Assembly: GCA_017578085.1 (NCBI GenBank)
Contig: PKQR01000044.1
Coordinates: 1-14,509 of the forward strand
From: Bacillota bacterium
GTDB taxonomy: Bacteria; Bacillota; Limnochordia; Limnochordales; ZCTH02-B6
Length of the DNA: 14,509 bases
Direction of reading: 5' to 3'
The translations under genes and the position numbers were made by a program. Under the pieces are notes generated by a model. The model was given only the letters and a program-made list of their open reading frames with translations, was not told the origin of the DNA and did not search any database. Shown here piece after piece: positions 1 to 6,288 of this stretch. The first letter of the stretch is position 1. Every line of letters begins with the position of its first letter.

Positions 1-2
1 AC

Positions 3-1046
3 GTCGAGATGTCGTTTGTCGATGTGGATGACGTACTCGACGTGATGGAGCGGCTGATCGTGCACGTGTTCCGGGAGGCGGCCGGCATCAACCTGCCCCA
101 GCCGTTCCCGCGCCTGCGGTACGACGAAGCCATCGACAGGTTCGGCAGCGACAAGCCGGACTTGCGCTTCGGCATGGAGTTGGTGGACGTCTCTGACATC
201 GTCGCCGGCAGCGGTTTCCAGGTGTTTTCCCGGGCGGTGGAGGAAGGCGGCCGGGTCAAGGCCCTGAAGGTTCCGGGCGGCGCAAGCATGAGCCGGCGGG
301 AAATCGACCAACTGGTGGAGCTGGCCGTGCAGTGGGGCGCCAAGGGCCTGGCGTGGATGGCGTTCCAGGAGGACGGCGTCCGCTCGCCCATCGCGAAGTT
401 CTTGTCAGAAGAGATCCTCGGGCGGCTGCGGGAGGCGACCGAGGCGGCCACGGGCGATCTCGTGCTTTTTGCCGCGGACAAGCGGGAAGTGGCCGCGGAA
501 ATCTTGGGCCGGCTGCGGGTGCGGCTTGGACGCGAGATTTACAAGCCTGACCCGAAGCAGTTCGCTTGCGCGTGGATCGTGGACTGGCCGCTGTTCCACG
601 AGAATCCGGAAACCGGGCGCCCGGACCCGGCACACCACCCGTTCACGTCGCCGGTCGATGAGGACTTGCCGCTGCTGGAGACGGAGCCGTTCAAGGTCCG
701 GGCCAAGGCGTACGACCTGGTGATCAACGGCTACGAATTGGGCGGAGGCTCCATCCGGATCCACCGGCGGGACGTGCAGGAGACGGTTTTCCGGGTTATC
801 GGCCTTACCCAGGAAGAGGCCAACGAGAAGTTCGGCTTCCTGCTGGAGGCCTTTGAGTACGGCACGCCGCCCCACGGGGGCGTGGCCTTTGGCCTTGACC
901 GGCTCGTCATGCTCCTGGCCGGGACCGACAACATCCGGGACGTCATCGCGTTCCCCAAGACTCAGAGCGCGAGCTGCCTCTTGACGGGCGCACCGGCGCC
1001 GGTCACCGAGGAGCAGCTGCGGGAGCTGCACATCCGCTTGCGTTGA
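3..1046 (+). CDS. aspS: Aspartate-tRNA ligase (AspRS), C-terminal part, 5' end cut by the window
   Basis: Class II aminoacyl-tRNA synthetase that charges tRNA-Asp in the cytoplasm. The reading frame is open from base 3, and the residues before the first Met (VEM-SFVDVDDV) match the family, so the gene starts upstream. The visible 347 residues cover the bacterial-type GAD insertion domain (FPRLRYDEAI onwards, then a region ending near DKREVAAEIL) and the C-terminal catalytic region with the HHPFT segment and class II motif 3 (GVAFGLDRLVMLLAG, followed by IRDVIAFPKT). Bacterial AspRS is usually about 590 residues, so roughly 245 N-terminal residues (the anticodon-binding OB fold and motifs 1 and 2) are missing. 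Whether it is discriminating or also charges tRNA-Asn cannot be judged, because the anticodon-binding domain is absent. It stops at TGA 1044-1046 and is followed by the 6S RNA, as in other Bacillota. Confidence 0.97.
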   Translation, partial: VEMSFVDVDDVLDVMERLIVHVFREAAGINLPQPFPRLRYDEAIDRFGSDKPDLRFGMELVDVSDIVAGSGFQVFSRAVEEGGRVKALKVPGGASMSRREIDQLVELAVQWGAKGLAWMAFQEDGVRSPIAKFLSEEILGRLREATEAATGDLVLFAADKREVAAEILGRLRVRLGREIYKPDPKQFACAWIVDWPLFHENPETGRPDPAHHPFTSPVDEDLPLLETEPFKVRAKAYDLVINGYELGGGSIRIHRRDVQETVFRVIGLTQEEANEKFGFLLEAFEYGTPPHGGVAFGLDRLVMLLAGTDNIRDVIAFPKTQSASCLLTGAPAPVTEEQLRELHIRLR

Positions 1047-1067
1047 CGCCAGCGGCCCGCCGGCGTC
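1045..1067 (+). terminator. Stem-loop overlapping the aspS stop codon, possible terminator without a U tract
   Basis: The arms GACGCC (1045-1050) and GGCGTC (1062-1067) are perfectly complementary around an 11-base GC-rich loop. No run of T follows, so it is not a canonical intrinsic terminator. It may end or stabilise the aspS transcript, or simply reflect high GC. A second GC-rich dyad lies at 1113-1119 / 1129-1135. Confidence 0.3.
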
Positions 1068-1156
1068 GGGACGAGCGGTCCGCCCTGCGCCGGCCGTCGC
1101 CGAGCGCACGGGGCCCGGCGTGGCGGCGGCCGGGTGCACTGCCAGAAGCGGCCGGG

Positions 1157-1186
1157 TTGTCGGGCCAAAGCCGCGTGTGTTATCAT
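1157..1186 (+). promoter_or_regulatory. Sigma-A-type promoter for the 6S RNA
   Basis: The -35 box TTGTCG (1157-1162) and -10 box TATCAT (1181-1186) are separated by 18 bp. They predict transcription starting near 1193, just upstream of the 6S RNA fold. There is no reading frame for it to serve before rarA, so the RNA is the expected product. Confidence 0.6.
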
Positions 1187-1202
1187 GGGGCTGGCAGGGA
1201 AT

Positions 1203-1390
1203 TGACGCCCTGCTGTGTGCGCGACGAGTCCGGCTTTGTTGTGAGCCAACACCTACACATGGGGAGTCTGGCTCTGGACGTGGCGTGCAAGCCCCGGCGA
1301 GCGGGGAAGCCCACAAGCGCCCAGGAGGACACCCACCTGCCAGAGCGCAGGTTCACCAACAGCCGGATATGGCGGCACGGCGGGGTATCT
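1203..1390 (+). ncRNA. ssrS: 6S RNA (RNA polymerase-binding regulatory RNA)
   Basis: 6S RNA mimics an open promoter and sequesters the housekeeping RNA polymerase holoenzyme. The evidence here is structure and place. A closing stem pairs 1208-1217 with 1376-1385. After an internal bubble, 1230-1235 (CCGGCT) pairs with 1361-1366 (AGCCGG), followed by short helices 1238-1240/1358-1360 and 1241-1244/1353-1356. Further in, 1271-1277 (GCTCTGG) pairs with 1340-1346 and 1280-1283 with 1333-1336. An apical hairpin pairs 1292-1296 (CCCCG) with 1302-1306. Together these make the long rod with a bubble typical of 6S. The 3' strand CAGCCGGATATGGCGGCA resembles the E. coli 6S 3' strand CAGCC-GCGGCGGCAUC. 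Location between aspS and rarA matches the B. subtilis bsrA region. The ends are approximate; the primary transcript is probably 1193 to about 1429. Confidence 0.85.
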
Positions 1391-1400
1391 TAGTCGGCAG

Positions 1401-1429
1401 CGGGAGGGTGAACATCCTCCCGTTTTCTT
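1401..1429 (+). terminator. Intrinsic terminator of the 6S RNA transcript
   Basis: The stem CGGGAGG (1401-1407) / CCTCCCG (1416-1422) encloses an 8-base loop and is followed at once by TTTTCTT. It ends the 6S transcript before the rarA ribosome binding site. Confidence 0.85.
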
Positions 1430-1458
1430 ATGCCTTGCGGGGGCGGTACAGCTTGCGT

Positions 1459-1473
1459 CCTCCGGCGTGGAGG
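1459..1473 (+). promoter_or_regulatory. Hairpin that could cover the rarA ribosome binding site
   Basis: CCTCC (1459-1463) and GGAGG (1469-1473) pair perfectly around the loop GGCGT. The 3' arm is the Shine-Dalgarno core for the TTG start at 1483, so folding would hide it. A 5-bp helix is short and may occur by chance at this GC content. Confidence 0.35.
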
Positions 1474-1482
1474 TGAGCGCCA

Positions 1483-2883
1483 TTGGATCTGTTTGCCGCC
1501 GCGGAAAGGCGGGCGCGGCAGGCGGCCGCGCCGCTTGCGGAACGCATGCGGCCGCGGGACTTGGACGAGGTGGTGGGCCAGGAGGAGCTCCTGGGCCCGG
1601 GACGGCCGCTTAGGGTGCTGGTGGAACGGGACCGGCTGCGTTCCATGATCCTGTATGGCCCGCCGGGCTCGGGCAAGACGACGCTGGCCCGCCTCATCGC
1701 GGCCCGTACAAAGGCTTTCTTCGCGTCCCTTAACGCCGTGACCGCCGGCGTTGCGGACGTGAGGCGGGTCATCGAGGAAGCCCGGGAGCGCCTGCGCTAC
1801 CAGGGCCAGCGGACGGTGTTGTTTATCGATGAGATCCACCGTTTCACCCGCGCCCAGCAGGACGCGCTGCTGCCGGCCGTGGAGGACGGCACCATCGTGC
1901 TCATCGGGGCGACGACGCAGAATCCGTTCTTTTCCGTCAACGCCCCGCTGCTTTCCAGGGCGCCCATCTTCCGGCTGTCGGCGCTGACGGATGAGCACCT
2001 GTCGCAGATCATCAACCGGGCGCTGGCGGACCCGGAGCGGGGCCTCGGTTCGATCCCGGTCGAGCTTGAGCCCGCGGCCCGGGCGCTGCTCCTCCGGGCA
2101 GCCAACGGCGATGCCCGGGCTGTGCTCAACGGCCTGGAGCTGGCAGTGGAAATGGCGGTGGCCGCCGCCGGCCAAGGCCTGTCGCAAGGGGAAGGCGAAG
2201 CGCCTGTGCCAGGAGCCGGCGCGGGAGGAGCGGCGGTGGCTCAACCGGTGCGGGTGACGGCGGAACTGGTCGCGGCGGCGCTGCAGACGCGCACCGTGCA
2301 CTATGACGGCGAGGGCGATGAGCATTACGACGTACTCTCGGCCTTCATCAAGAGCATGCGGGGGTCGGACCCGGACGCCGCCGTCTATTGGTTGGCCCGC
2401 ATGCTCGAAGCAGGCGAAGACCCCCGCACCATCGCCCGGCGGCTCATCATCCACGCGGCGGAGGATGTGGGCAACGCCGATCCGCAGGCGCTGCTGGTGG
2501 CGGTGGCCGCGGCGCAGGCCGTTGAGCACGTGGGGCTGCCGGAGGGGCGTATCCCGCTGGCCCAGGCGGCCATTTACATCGCCACCGCGCCCAAGAGCAA
2601 CAGCGCCTACAAGGCCATCGGGGCCGCTCTAGAGGCCGTCCGCACCGAGCGGTGGGAACCGGTGCCGATCCACCTGCGCGATGCGTCGTACCCTGGGGCC
2701 AAGCGGCTCGGACATGGGGAAGGGTATCTTTACCCCCACGACTACCCCGGCCATCACGTGGTGCAGCAATACCTGCCGGACAATCTGGTCGGGCGACGGT
2801 TTTACGAGCCGTCGGATCAGGGGTATGAGGCGGTGCTGCGGGAGCGGCTGCAGAAGTGGCGCGGCGAAGGGCAGGCCGGCTGA
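1483..2883 (+). CDS. rarA: Replication-associated recombination protein A (RarA/MgsA-type AAA+ ATPase)
   Basis: A clamp-loader-like AAA+ ATPase of the RarA/MgsA/WRNIP1 family, which acts at stalled replication forks and interacts with SSB. The 466-residue product has Walker A GPPGSGKT (59-66), Walker B VLFIDE (112-117, continuing IHRF), a sensor-1 stretch GATTQNP (142-148) and an arginine finger in LLSRA (156-160). The C-terminal half carries the family's tetramerisation region (HYDGEGDEHYD, SAFIKSMRGSDPDAA, PLAQAAIYIATAPKSN). A Gly/Ala-rich insert near residues 227-250 makes the protein somewhat longer than typical members (about 420-450). The start is TTG 1483, chosen for GGAGGTGA at 1469-1476 with 6-nt spacing and for the N-terminal match (MDLF, then LAERMRPRDLDEVVGQ). 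It follows the 6S RNA terminator; I see no clear promoter of its own. Confidence 0.96.
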   Translation: MDLFAAAERRARQAAAPLAERMRPRDLDEVVGQEELLGPGRPLRVLVERDRLRSMILYGPPGSGKTTLARLIAARTKAFFASLNAVTAGVADVRRVIEEARERLRYQGQRTVLFIDEIHRFTRAQQDALLPAVEDGTIVLIGATTQNPFFSVNAPLLSRAPIFRLSALTDEHLSQIINRALADPERGLGSIPVELEPAARALLLRAANGDARAVLNGLELAVEMAVAAAGQGLSQGEGEAPVPGAGAGGAAVAQPVRVTAELVAAALQTRTVHYDGEGDEHYDVLSAFIKSMRGSDPDAAVYWLARMLEAGEDPRTIARRLIIHAAEDVGNADPQALLVAVAAAQAVEHVGLPEGRIPLAQAAIYIATAPKSNSAYKAIGAALEAVRTERWEPVPIHLRDASYPGAKRLGHGEGYLYPHDYPGHHVVQQYLPDNLVGRRFYEPSDQGYEAVLRERLQKWRGEGQAG

Positions 2884-2946
2884 CGGGGCGGTTCCCGGTT
2901 TCGCAGGCCGGTTAAGCGGCAATTGGCGGCGCACGGGAAGCCGCGA

Positions 2947-2975
2947 TTGACGGGGCGGAGGCCCCGTGCTAAGAT
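2947..2975 (+). promoter_or_regulatory. Strong sigma-A promoter for the cymR-iscS-mnmA operon
   Basis: The -35 box TTGACG (2947-2952) and -10 box TAAGAT (2970-2975) are separated by exactly 17 bp, giving transcription from about 2982. The spacer contains a perfect dyad (2950-2967), described separately. The genes that follow are closely packed up to 6129, consistent with one transcript ending at the terminator 6167-6198. Confidence 0.75.
2950..2967 (+). promoter_or_regulatory. Perfect inverted repeat between the -35 and -10 boxes, candidate operator
   Basis: ACGGGGC (2950-2956) and GCCCCGT (2961-2967) are perfect 7-bp arms around GGAG. The dyad starts in the -35 box and ends two bases before the -10 box, where a bound repressor would block RNA polymerase. 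Rrf2 regulators commonly autoregulate, so the gene just downstream is the natural candidate. The sequence does not resemble the AT-rich CymR box of Bacillus, and palindromes are common in GC-rich DNA. Confidence 0.4.
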
Positions 2976-3006
2976 GGGGGCGCAAACCCAGGTAAACAGG
3001 TCGGAT

Positions 3007-3025
3007 TTCCCCGGCCGCCGGGGGA
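3007..3025 (+). promoter_or_regulatory. GC-rich hairpin in the 5' leader of the cymR-like gene
   Basis: CCCCGG (3009-3014) and CCGGGG (3018-3023) pair around CCG, and the stem extends by two more pairs including one G-U. It lies between the predicted transcription start (about 2982) and the ribosome binding site at 3032-3037, with no T run. It could affect mRNA stability or act as a second protein site. Confidence 0.35.
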
Positions 3026-3046
3026 CAACACGGGAGGCGAAGGGCA

Positions 3047-3499
3047 TTGCGGATCTCCACCCGGGGCGAGTACGGGCTGCGGGCCATGTTGGACCTCGCC
3101 CTCCATTACGGCCAGGGGCCCATCGCCCTTAAGCAGATCGCGGAGCGACAAGGGATTTCGGAACACTACCTGGAGCAGCTCATGGGCACTTTGCGCAAGG
3201 CGGGCCTGGTAGTCAGCGTGCGCGGGGCGCAGGGGGGCTACCAGCTGGCCGCGCCGCCGCAGCAAGTGACGGCCGGCGCCGTGCTCAAGGTGCTTGAGGG
3301 GAACATGGACATCCGGTTTGACGACGGCGGGCCCCTGGGCCGGGACCGCAGCTGCTTGCCCCGCTACGGCACCCGTCACCTCTGGCAGACGCTGTCGGCC
3401 CGGGTGGAGGAGCTGTTGGAGTCGCTGAGCCTGGCGGATCTCCTGACCGCCGCCGAAGCGGCCCAAGCGGCCGACGGCGAGTACATTTACCACATCTAG
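3047..3499 (+). CDS. cymR: Rrf2-family transcriptional regulator, CymR-like
   Basis: A 150-residue winged-helix DNA-binding protein of the Rrf2 family. In B. subtilis the syntenic CymR is the master repressor of cysteine and sulfur metabolism, acting with CysK. The N-terminus MRISTRGEYGLRAMLDLAL, the recognition region QGISEHYLEQLMGTLRKAGLV (35-55), the wing RGAQGGYQLA (59-68) and the end EYIYHI all fit CymR (compare its GLVKSIRGAYGGYVL and AYMFYI). Unlike IscR or NsrR, there is no three-cysteine cluster; the only Cys is C103, so an Fe-S cofactor is unlikely. The segment around DDGGPLGRDRSCLPR is longer than in Bacillus CymR. The start is TTG 3047 with GGGAGG at 3032-3037. It is first in an operon with the desulfurase gene 14 nt downstream. 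The symbol rests on synteny and similarity; the ligand and targets are inferred. Confidence 0.85.
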   Translation: MRISTRGEYGLRAMLDLALHYGQGPIALKQIAERQGISEHYLEQLMGTLRKAGLVVSVRGAQGGYQLAAPPQQVTAGAVLKVLEGNMDIRFDDGGPLGRDRSCLPRYGTRHLWQTLSARVEELLESLSLADLLTAAEAAQAADGEYIYHI

Positions 3500-3513
3500 C
3501 CGGAGGCGGGCGC

Positions 3514-4680
3514 ATGGGGACGATCTACATGGATCACGCGGCCACCACGCCCCTGGACGCCAGGGTGCTGGAAGCCATGCGGCCGTGGCTGGAAGAGTGG
3601 TACGGCAACCCGTCGTCCCCGTATGCCGCGGCGCGCCGGGCCCGCGCTGCCATTGACGAAGCGCGGGAGCGGGTCGCGGGTTTGATCGGCGCGCGCCCGT
3701 CGGAGATCTACTTCACTTCCGGCGGGACGGAAGGCGACAACCTGGCCGTCAAGGGCATCGCGTGGGCGCGGGAGGCAAACGGCCGCCACTTGGTTGTGTC
3801 CGCCATCGAGCACCAGGCTGTCCTGGAAGCGGCCCGGTTTCTTGAGCGCCGCGGCTGGGAGCTGACGTTGCTGCCGGTGGATGGCAACGGCCTGGTGGAC
3901 CCGGACGCGGTCGGGCGGGCGTTGCGGCCGGACACCGCCCTGGTGGCCGTCATGCACGCCAACAACGAGGTGGGCACCGTGCAGCCCATCGCCGACATCG
4001 CCGCGGTGACCAGGAGCCGCGGGGTGCCCCTCGTCGTAGATGCCGTGCAGACAGCCGGCCTCATGCCCATCGATGTTGACGCCTTGGGCTGCGACGTGCT
4101 GGTCATCTCGGCACACAAGTTCTACGGGCCCAAAGGGACCGGTGCGGTGTACGTGCGCCGGGGAACGCCCATTGAGCCGCTCCTGCACGGCGGGGGACAG
4201 GAGCGGGGACTCCGGGCCGGCACCGAATCGGTCGCCGGCATCGTCGGCCTGGCGCGAGCGCTGGAGCTGGCCTGCGCCGAGATGGACCAGGTGGTGCCGG
4301 GATTGATCCGGCTCCGGGACCAGCTGGCCGCGGGGATCCTCGAGCGGGTTCCCGACGCCCGCCTCAACGGCCACCCGACGCAGCGGCTGCCCAACAACGT
4401 GCACGTGTCTTTTGCCGGCGTCGACGGGGAGTCGCTGCTGCTGAACCTGGACCTGGCCGGGCTGGCGGCCTCCAGCGGGTCGGCATGCACGTCGGGTTCC
4501 TTGTCGCCGTCCCATGTGCTGCTGGCCATGGGAATGTCGCGGGAGCTCGCTCGCGGGTCGCTCCGGCTCACGCTAGGCAAAGCCAATACCGAGGCGGAGG
4601 TCCGGCAGGCGGTAGAGTTGATCGCCGCCACTGTGGAGCGGCTGCGGAAGAAGGCCCGGTCCACCGCCCGCATGCTATAG
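3514..4680 (+). CDS. iscS: Cysteine desulfurase (IscS/NifS-like, PLP-dependent)
   Basis: Converts L-cysteine to alanine and a protein-bound persulfide used for tRNA thiolation and Fe-S clusters. The 388-residue product is full length. It shows the N-terminal MDHAATTPLD, the GGTEGDN turn (70-76), the conserved His100 (AIEHQAV), HANNEVGTVQP (148-158), the PLP-binding Lys202 in SAHKFYGPKG, the GGGQERGLRAGTE segment (227-238), and the active-site loop SSGSACTSGSLSPSHVL with the nucleophile Cys325. This long-loop form is the group I (IscS/NifS) type, not SufS. GGAGG at 3502-3506 sits 7 nt before ATG 3514. It lies between cymR and mnmA, like B. subtilis yrvO, whose main role is to feed MnmA; no iscU or other Fe-S assembly gene is adjacent, which favours that role here. 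Confidence 0.95.
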   Translation: MGTIYMDHAATTPLDARVLEAMRPWLEEWYGNPSSPYAAARRARAAIDEARERVAGLIGARPSEIYFTSGGTEGDNLAVKGIAWAREANGRHLVVSAIEHQAVLEAARFLERRGWELTLLPVDGNGLVDPDAVGRALRPDTALVAVMHANNEVGTVQPIADIAAVTRSRGVPLVVDAVQTAGLMPIDVDALGCDVLVISAHKFYGPKGTGAVYVRRGTPIEPLLHGGGQERGLRAGTESVAGIVGLARALELACAEMDQVVPGLIRLRDQLAAGILERVPDARLNGHPTQRLPNNVHVSFAGVDGESLLLNLDLAGLAASSGSACTSGSLSPSHVLLAMGMSRELARGSLRLTLGKANTEAEVRQAVELIAATVERLRKKARSTARML

Positions 4681-4696
4681 AGAGTAGGGATAACCC

Positions 4697-5917
4697 ATGG
4701 AGAGAAAGACGGGGGTGCCGCCCACCTGGCCTTTGCCGCCCGACGCACCGCCCAAGCACGAAATCCGGGTGGTGGTCGCCATGAGCGGCGGGGTGGACAG
4801 TTCGGTCGCGGCGGCGCTGCTGAAAAAGGAAGGCTACGACGTCATCGGCATCACCATGCAGCTGTGGCCCGACGACCTGCCCCTGGGGCACCGCTCGGAA
4901 ACCGGCTGCTGCAGCCTGACGGCCGTGGAGGATGCGCGCCGGGTGGCCAATCGCTTGGGGATCCCGTATTACGTGGTCAACTTCCAGGAGCCGTTCCAGG
5001 AGGCCGTCATCGACCGCTTTGTGGACGACTACCTGCGCGGCCTGACGCCCAACCCGTGCCTGTTGTGCAACCAGGCGGTCAAGTTCGGCACGCTTTTGGA
5101 AAAGGCCCTCGAGCTGGACGCCGATTACGTGGCCACCGGCCACTACGCCCGGGTCGGCTACGACCCGGAGCGGGGACGATACGTCGTGCGCAAGTCCGCA
5201 GACCCGCGGAAAGACCAGACGTACACGTTTTACGGGCAGACCCAGGAGCAGTTGAAACATACCTTGACGCCTTGCGGCGAGTATACGAAAGACGAGATCC
5301 GGGCCATCGCGCGGGAGCTGGGACTCGGCGTGGCGGCCAAGCCGGACTCCCAGGAGATCTGTTTCATCCCGGACAACGATTACCGGCGCTTCCTGCGGGA
5401 GTACAGGCCGGAGGCACTCCGCCCTGGCCCCATTTACGATGTGGACGGCAACTACTTGGGGGAGCACCAGGGCATCGCTTTTTACACGGTCGGCCAGCGC
5501 AAGGGCTTAGGCATAGCCGCCGGCGAGCGGCTGTATGTGGTGCGCATCGACCCTGAGCGCAATGCGATTATCGTGGGCCGGGCGGACCAGGTGCGGGAGT
5601 GGGGGCTGGCGGTGCGGGACGTCAACTGGGTCAGCATTCCCGGGATTGACGGTCCCACCCCGGTGCAGGCGCAGATCCGCTACAACGCCCAGCCTGCCCC
5701 CGCGGTCATCGAACCCGTACCGGGCGGCGGCGTCATCACGCGATTTAAGGAACCCCAGTGGGCGATCAGCCCTGGGCAGGCGGTCGTTTGGTACGACGGC
5801 GACTACCTTTTGGGCGGCGGCATCATCGCCGGCCCCTTGCGCCCTGCCGACGGCACAGCGGATGGGCATACTAACCGCGTGCCGGATACGGAGCTAACGA
5901 CGGCAGGAAGGAGCTGA
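4697..5917 (+). CDS. mnmA: tRNA-specific 2-thiouridylase MnmA
   Basis: Installs the 2-thio group on U34 of tRNA-Lys, -Glu and -Gln, using sulfur from the cysteine desulfurase encoded just upstream. The 406-residue product has the ATP-pyrophosphatase PP-loop MSGGVDSS (29-36), the catalytic Cys124 in NPCLLCNQAVKFG, the second catalytic Cys222 in SQEICFIPDNDY, the ATGHYAR segment (146-152), KDQTYTFYG (172-180) and the GQRKGLGI segment of the central domain, followed by the C-terminal beta-barrel. The GCCSLTAVEDARRVA segment (70-84) is typical of Bacillota forms. A Pro-rich N-terminal extension of about 20 residues precedes the usual start region. ATG 4697 has AGGGA at 4686-4690; starting later would lose this extension. 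It lies 16 nt after iscS. Confidence 0.95.
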   Translation: MERKTGVPPTWPLPPDAPPKHEIRVVVAMSGGVDSSVAAALLKKEGYDVIGITMQLWPDDLPLGHRSETGCCSLTAVEDARRVANRLGIPYYVVNFQEPFQEAVIDRFVDDYLRGLTPNPCLLCNQAVKFGTLLEKALELDADYVATGHYARVGYDPERGRYVVRKSADPRKDQTYTFYGQTQEQLKHTLTPCGEYTKDEIRAIARELGLGVAAKPDSQEICFIPDNDYRRFLREYRPEALRPGPIYDVDGNYLGEHQGIAFYTVGQRKGLGIAAGERLYVVRIDPERNAIIVGRADQVREWGLAVRDVNWVSIPGIDGPTPVQAQIRYNAQPAPAVIEPVPGGGVITRFKEPQWAISPGQAVVWYDGDYLLGGGIIAGPLRPADGTADGHTNRVPDTELTTAGRS

Positions 5918-5925
5918 AGGGCGCC

Positions 5926-6129
5926 ATGATGCGGGCAATGGCCTGGGGCCTGCTGGGGTTCGCGGCCGGGGCCTACCTGGTAGCCCGGGCCGACAACCGG
6001 ACGCGGCAGGCGTGGAGGCGCAGCGCCAGGCGCATGGGCCGGCGGGTGGAACGAGTCGCCGCCCGGGCGATGGGTTCACGCGGGATGCAGTGGGTCGCCG
6101 GCAAGATGCAAGCCTTAGCGGGCGTCTGA
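5926..6129 (+). CDS. Small basic single-pass membrane protein of unknown function
   Basis: A 67-residue protein I do not recognise. Residues 4-20 (AMAWGLLGFAAGAYLVA) form one short hydrophobic helix; the rest is rich in Arg with few acidic residues, and could be an amphipathic helix lying on the membrane or binding nucleic acid or phospholipid. The architecture recalls YtxH-like small proteins, but I see no diagnostic motif. ATG 5926 lies 8 nt after mnmA with AAGGAG at 5908-5913 and GAAGG at 5916-5920, so it is probably translated from the same operon, which ends at the terminator 40 bp downstream. In B. subtilis the space between mnmA and alaS holds TPR, recD2 and yrrD genes; none is present here. 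Both the operon fit and a good ribosome binding site support a real gene. Confidence 0.65.
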   Translation: MMRAMAWGLLGFAAGAYLVARADNRTRQAWRRSARRMGRRVERVAARAMGSRGMQWVAGKMQALAGV

Positions 6130-6166
6130 AACCGGAGGGGAACCCCGGCGGGCTGGGCCGGCTCTG

Positions 6167-6198
6167 GGGCGGGCACAGGACGGTGGGCCCGCCCTTTT
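6167..6198 (+). terminator. Intrinsic terminator between the mnmA operon and alaS
   Basis: GGGCGGGC (6167-6174) and GCCCGCCC (6187-6194) form a perfect 8-bp stem with a 12-base loop, followed by TTTT and a pyrimidine-rich tail. It separates the cymR operon from the alaS promoter at 6206. Confidence 0.8.
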
Positions 6199-6205
6199 CC
6201 CTTTC

Positions 6206-6235
6206 TTGACACGCTGTGGCCGGGCTTGCTACCAT
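6206..6235 (+). promoter_or_regulatory. Sigma-A-type promoter for alaS
   Basis: A consensus -35 TTGACA (6206-6211) is followed after 18 bp by TACCAT (6230-6235), within an AT-rich stretch that also offers CATAAA. Transcription would start near 6242, leaving a leader of about 47 nt. That is far too short for a T-box riboswitch, which often controls synthetase genes in this phylum. Confidence 0.65.
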
Positions 6236-6274
6236 AAAATAACGATTTTACGCCTCTGAGCGGCACATTGAGAG

Positions 6275-6288
6275 GGAGGCCATCCTCC
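6275..6288 (+). promoter_or_regulatory. Hairpin covering the alaS ribosome binding site
   Basis: GGAGG (6275-6279), the Shine-Dalgarno core, pairs with CCTCC (6284-6288) across the loop CCAT; the helix ends directly against the ATG at 6289. Folding would block initiation. It could be a translational control element or a chance result of GC-rich sequence. Confidence 0.4.

Noticed and set aside
405..1316. Long open frame on the - strand opposite aspS and the 6S RNA
   Set aside because: It is a GC-rich shadow of aspS with an Arg/Pro-rich product and no recognisable motif; it also runs through the structured 6S RNA.
1043..1476. Two overlapping + strand frames (1043-1393 and 1120-1476) in the aspS-rarA gap
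   Set aside because: They cross the 6S RNA fold and its terminator, lack a ribosome binding site and have random-looking composition.
1390..2529. 379-codon open frame on the - strand opposite rarA
   Set aside because: Shadow frame of rarA, rich in Arg, His and Pro, with no start context or homology that I can see.
6242..6288. Possible T-box riboswitch upstream of alaS
   Set aside because: The predicted leader is under 50 nt, with no specifier loop, no T-box sequence and no antiterminator; the terminator upstream belongs to the previous operon.
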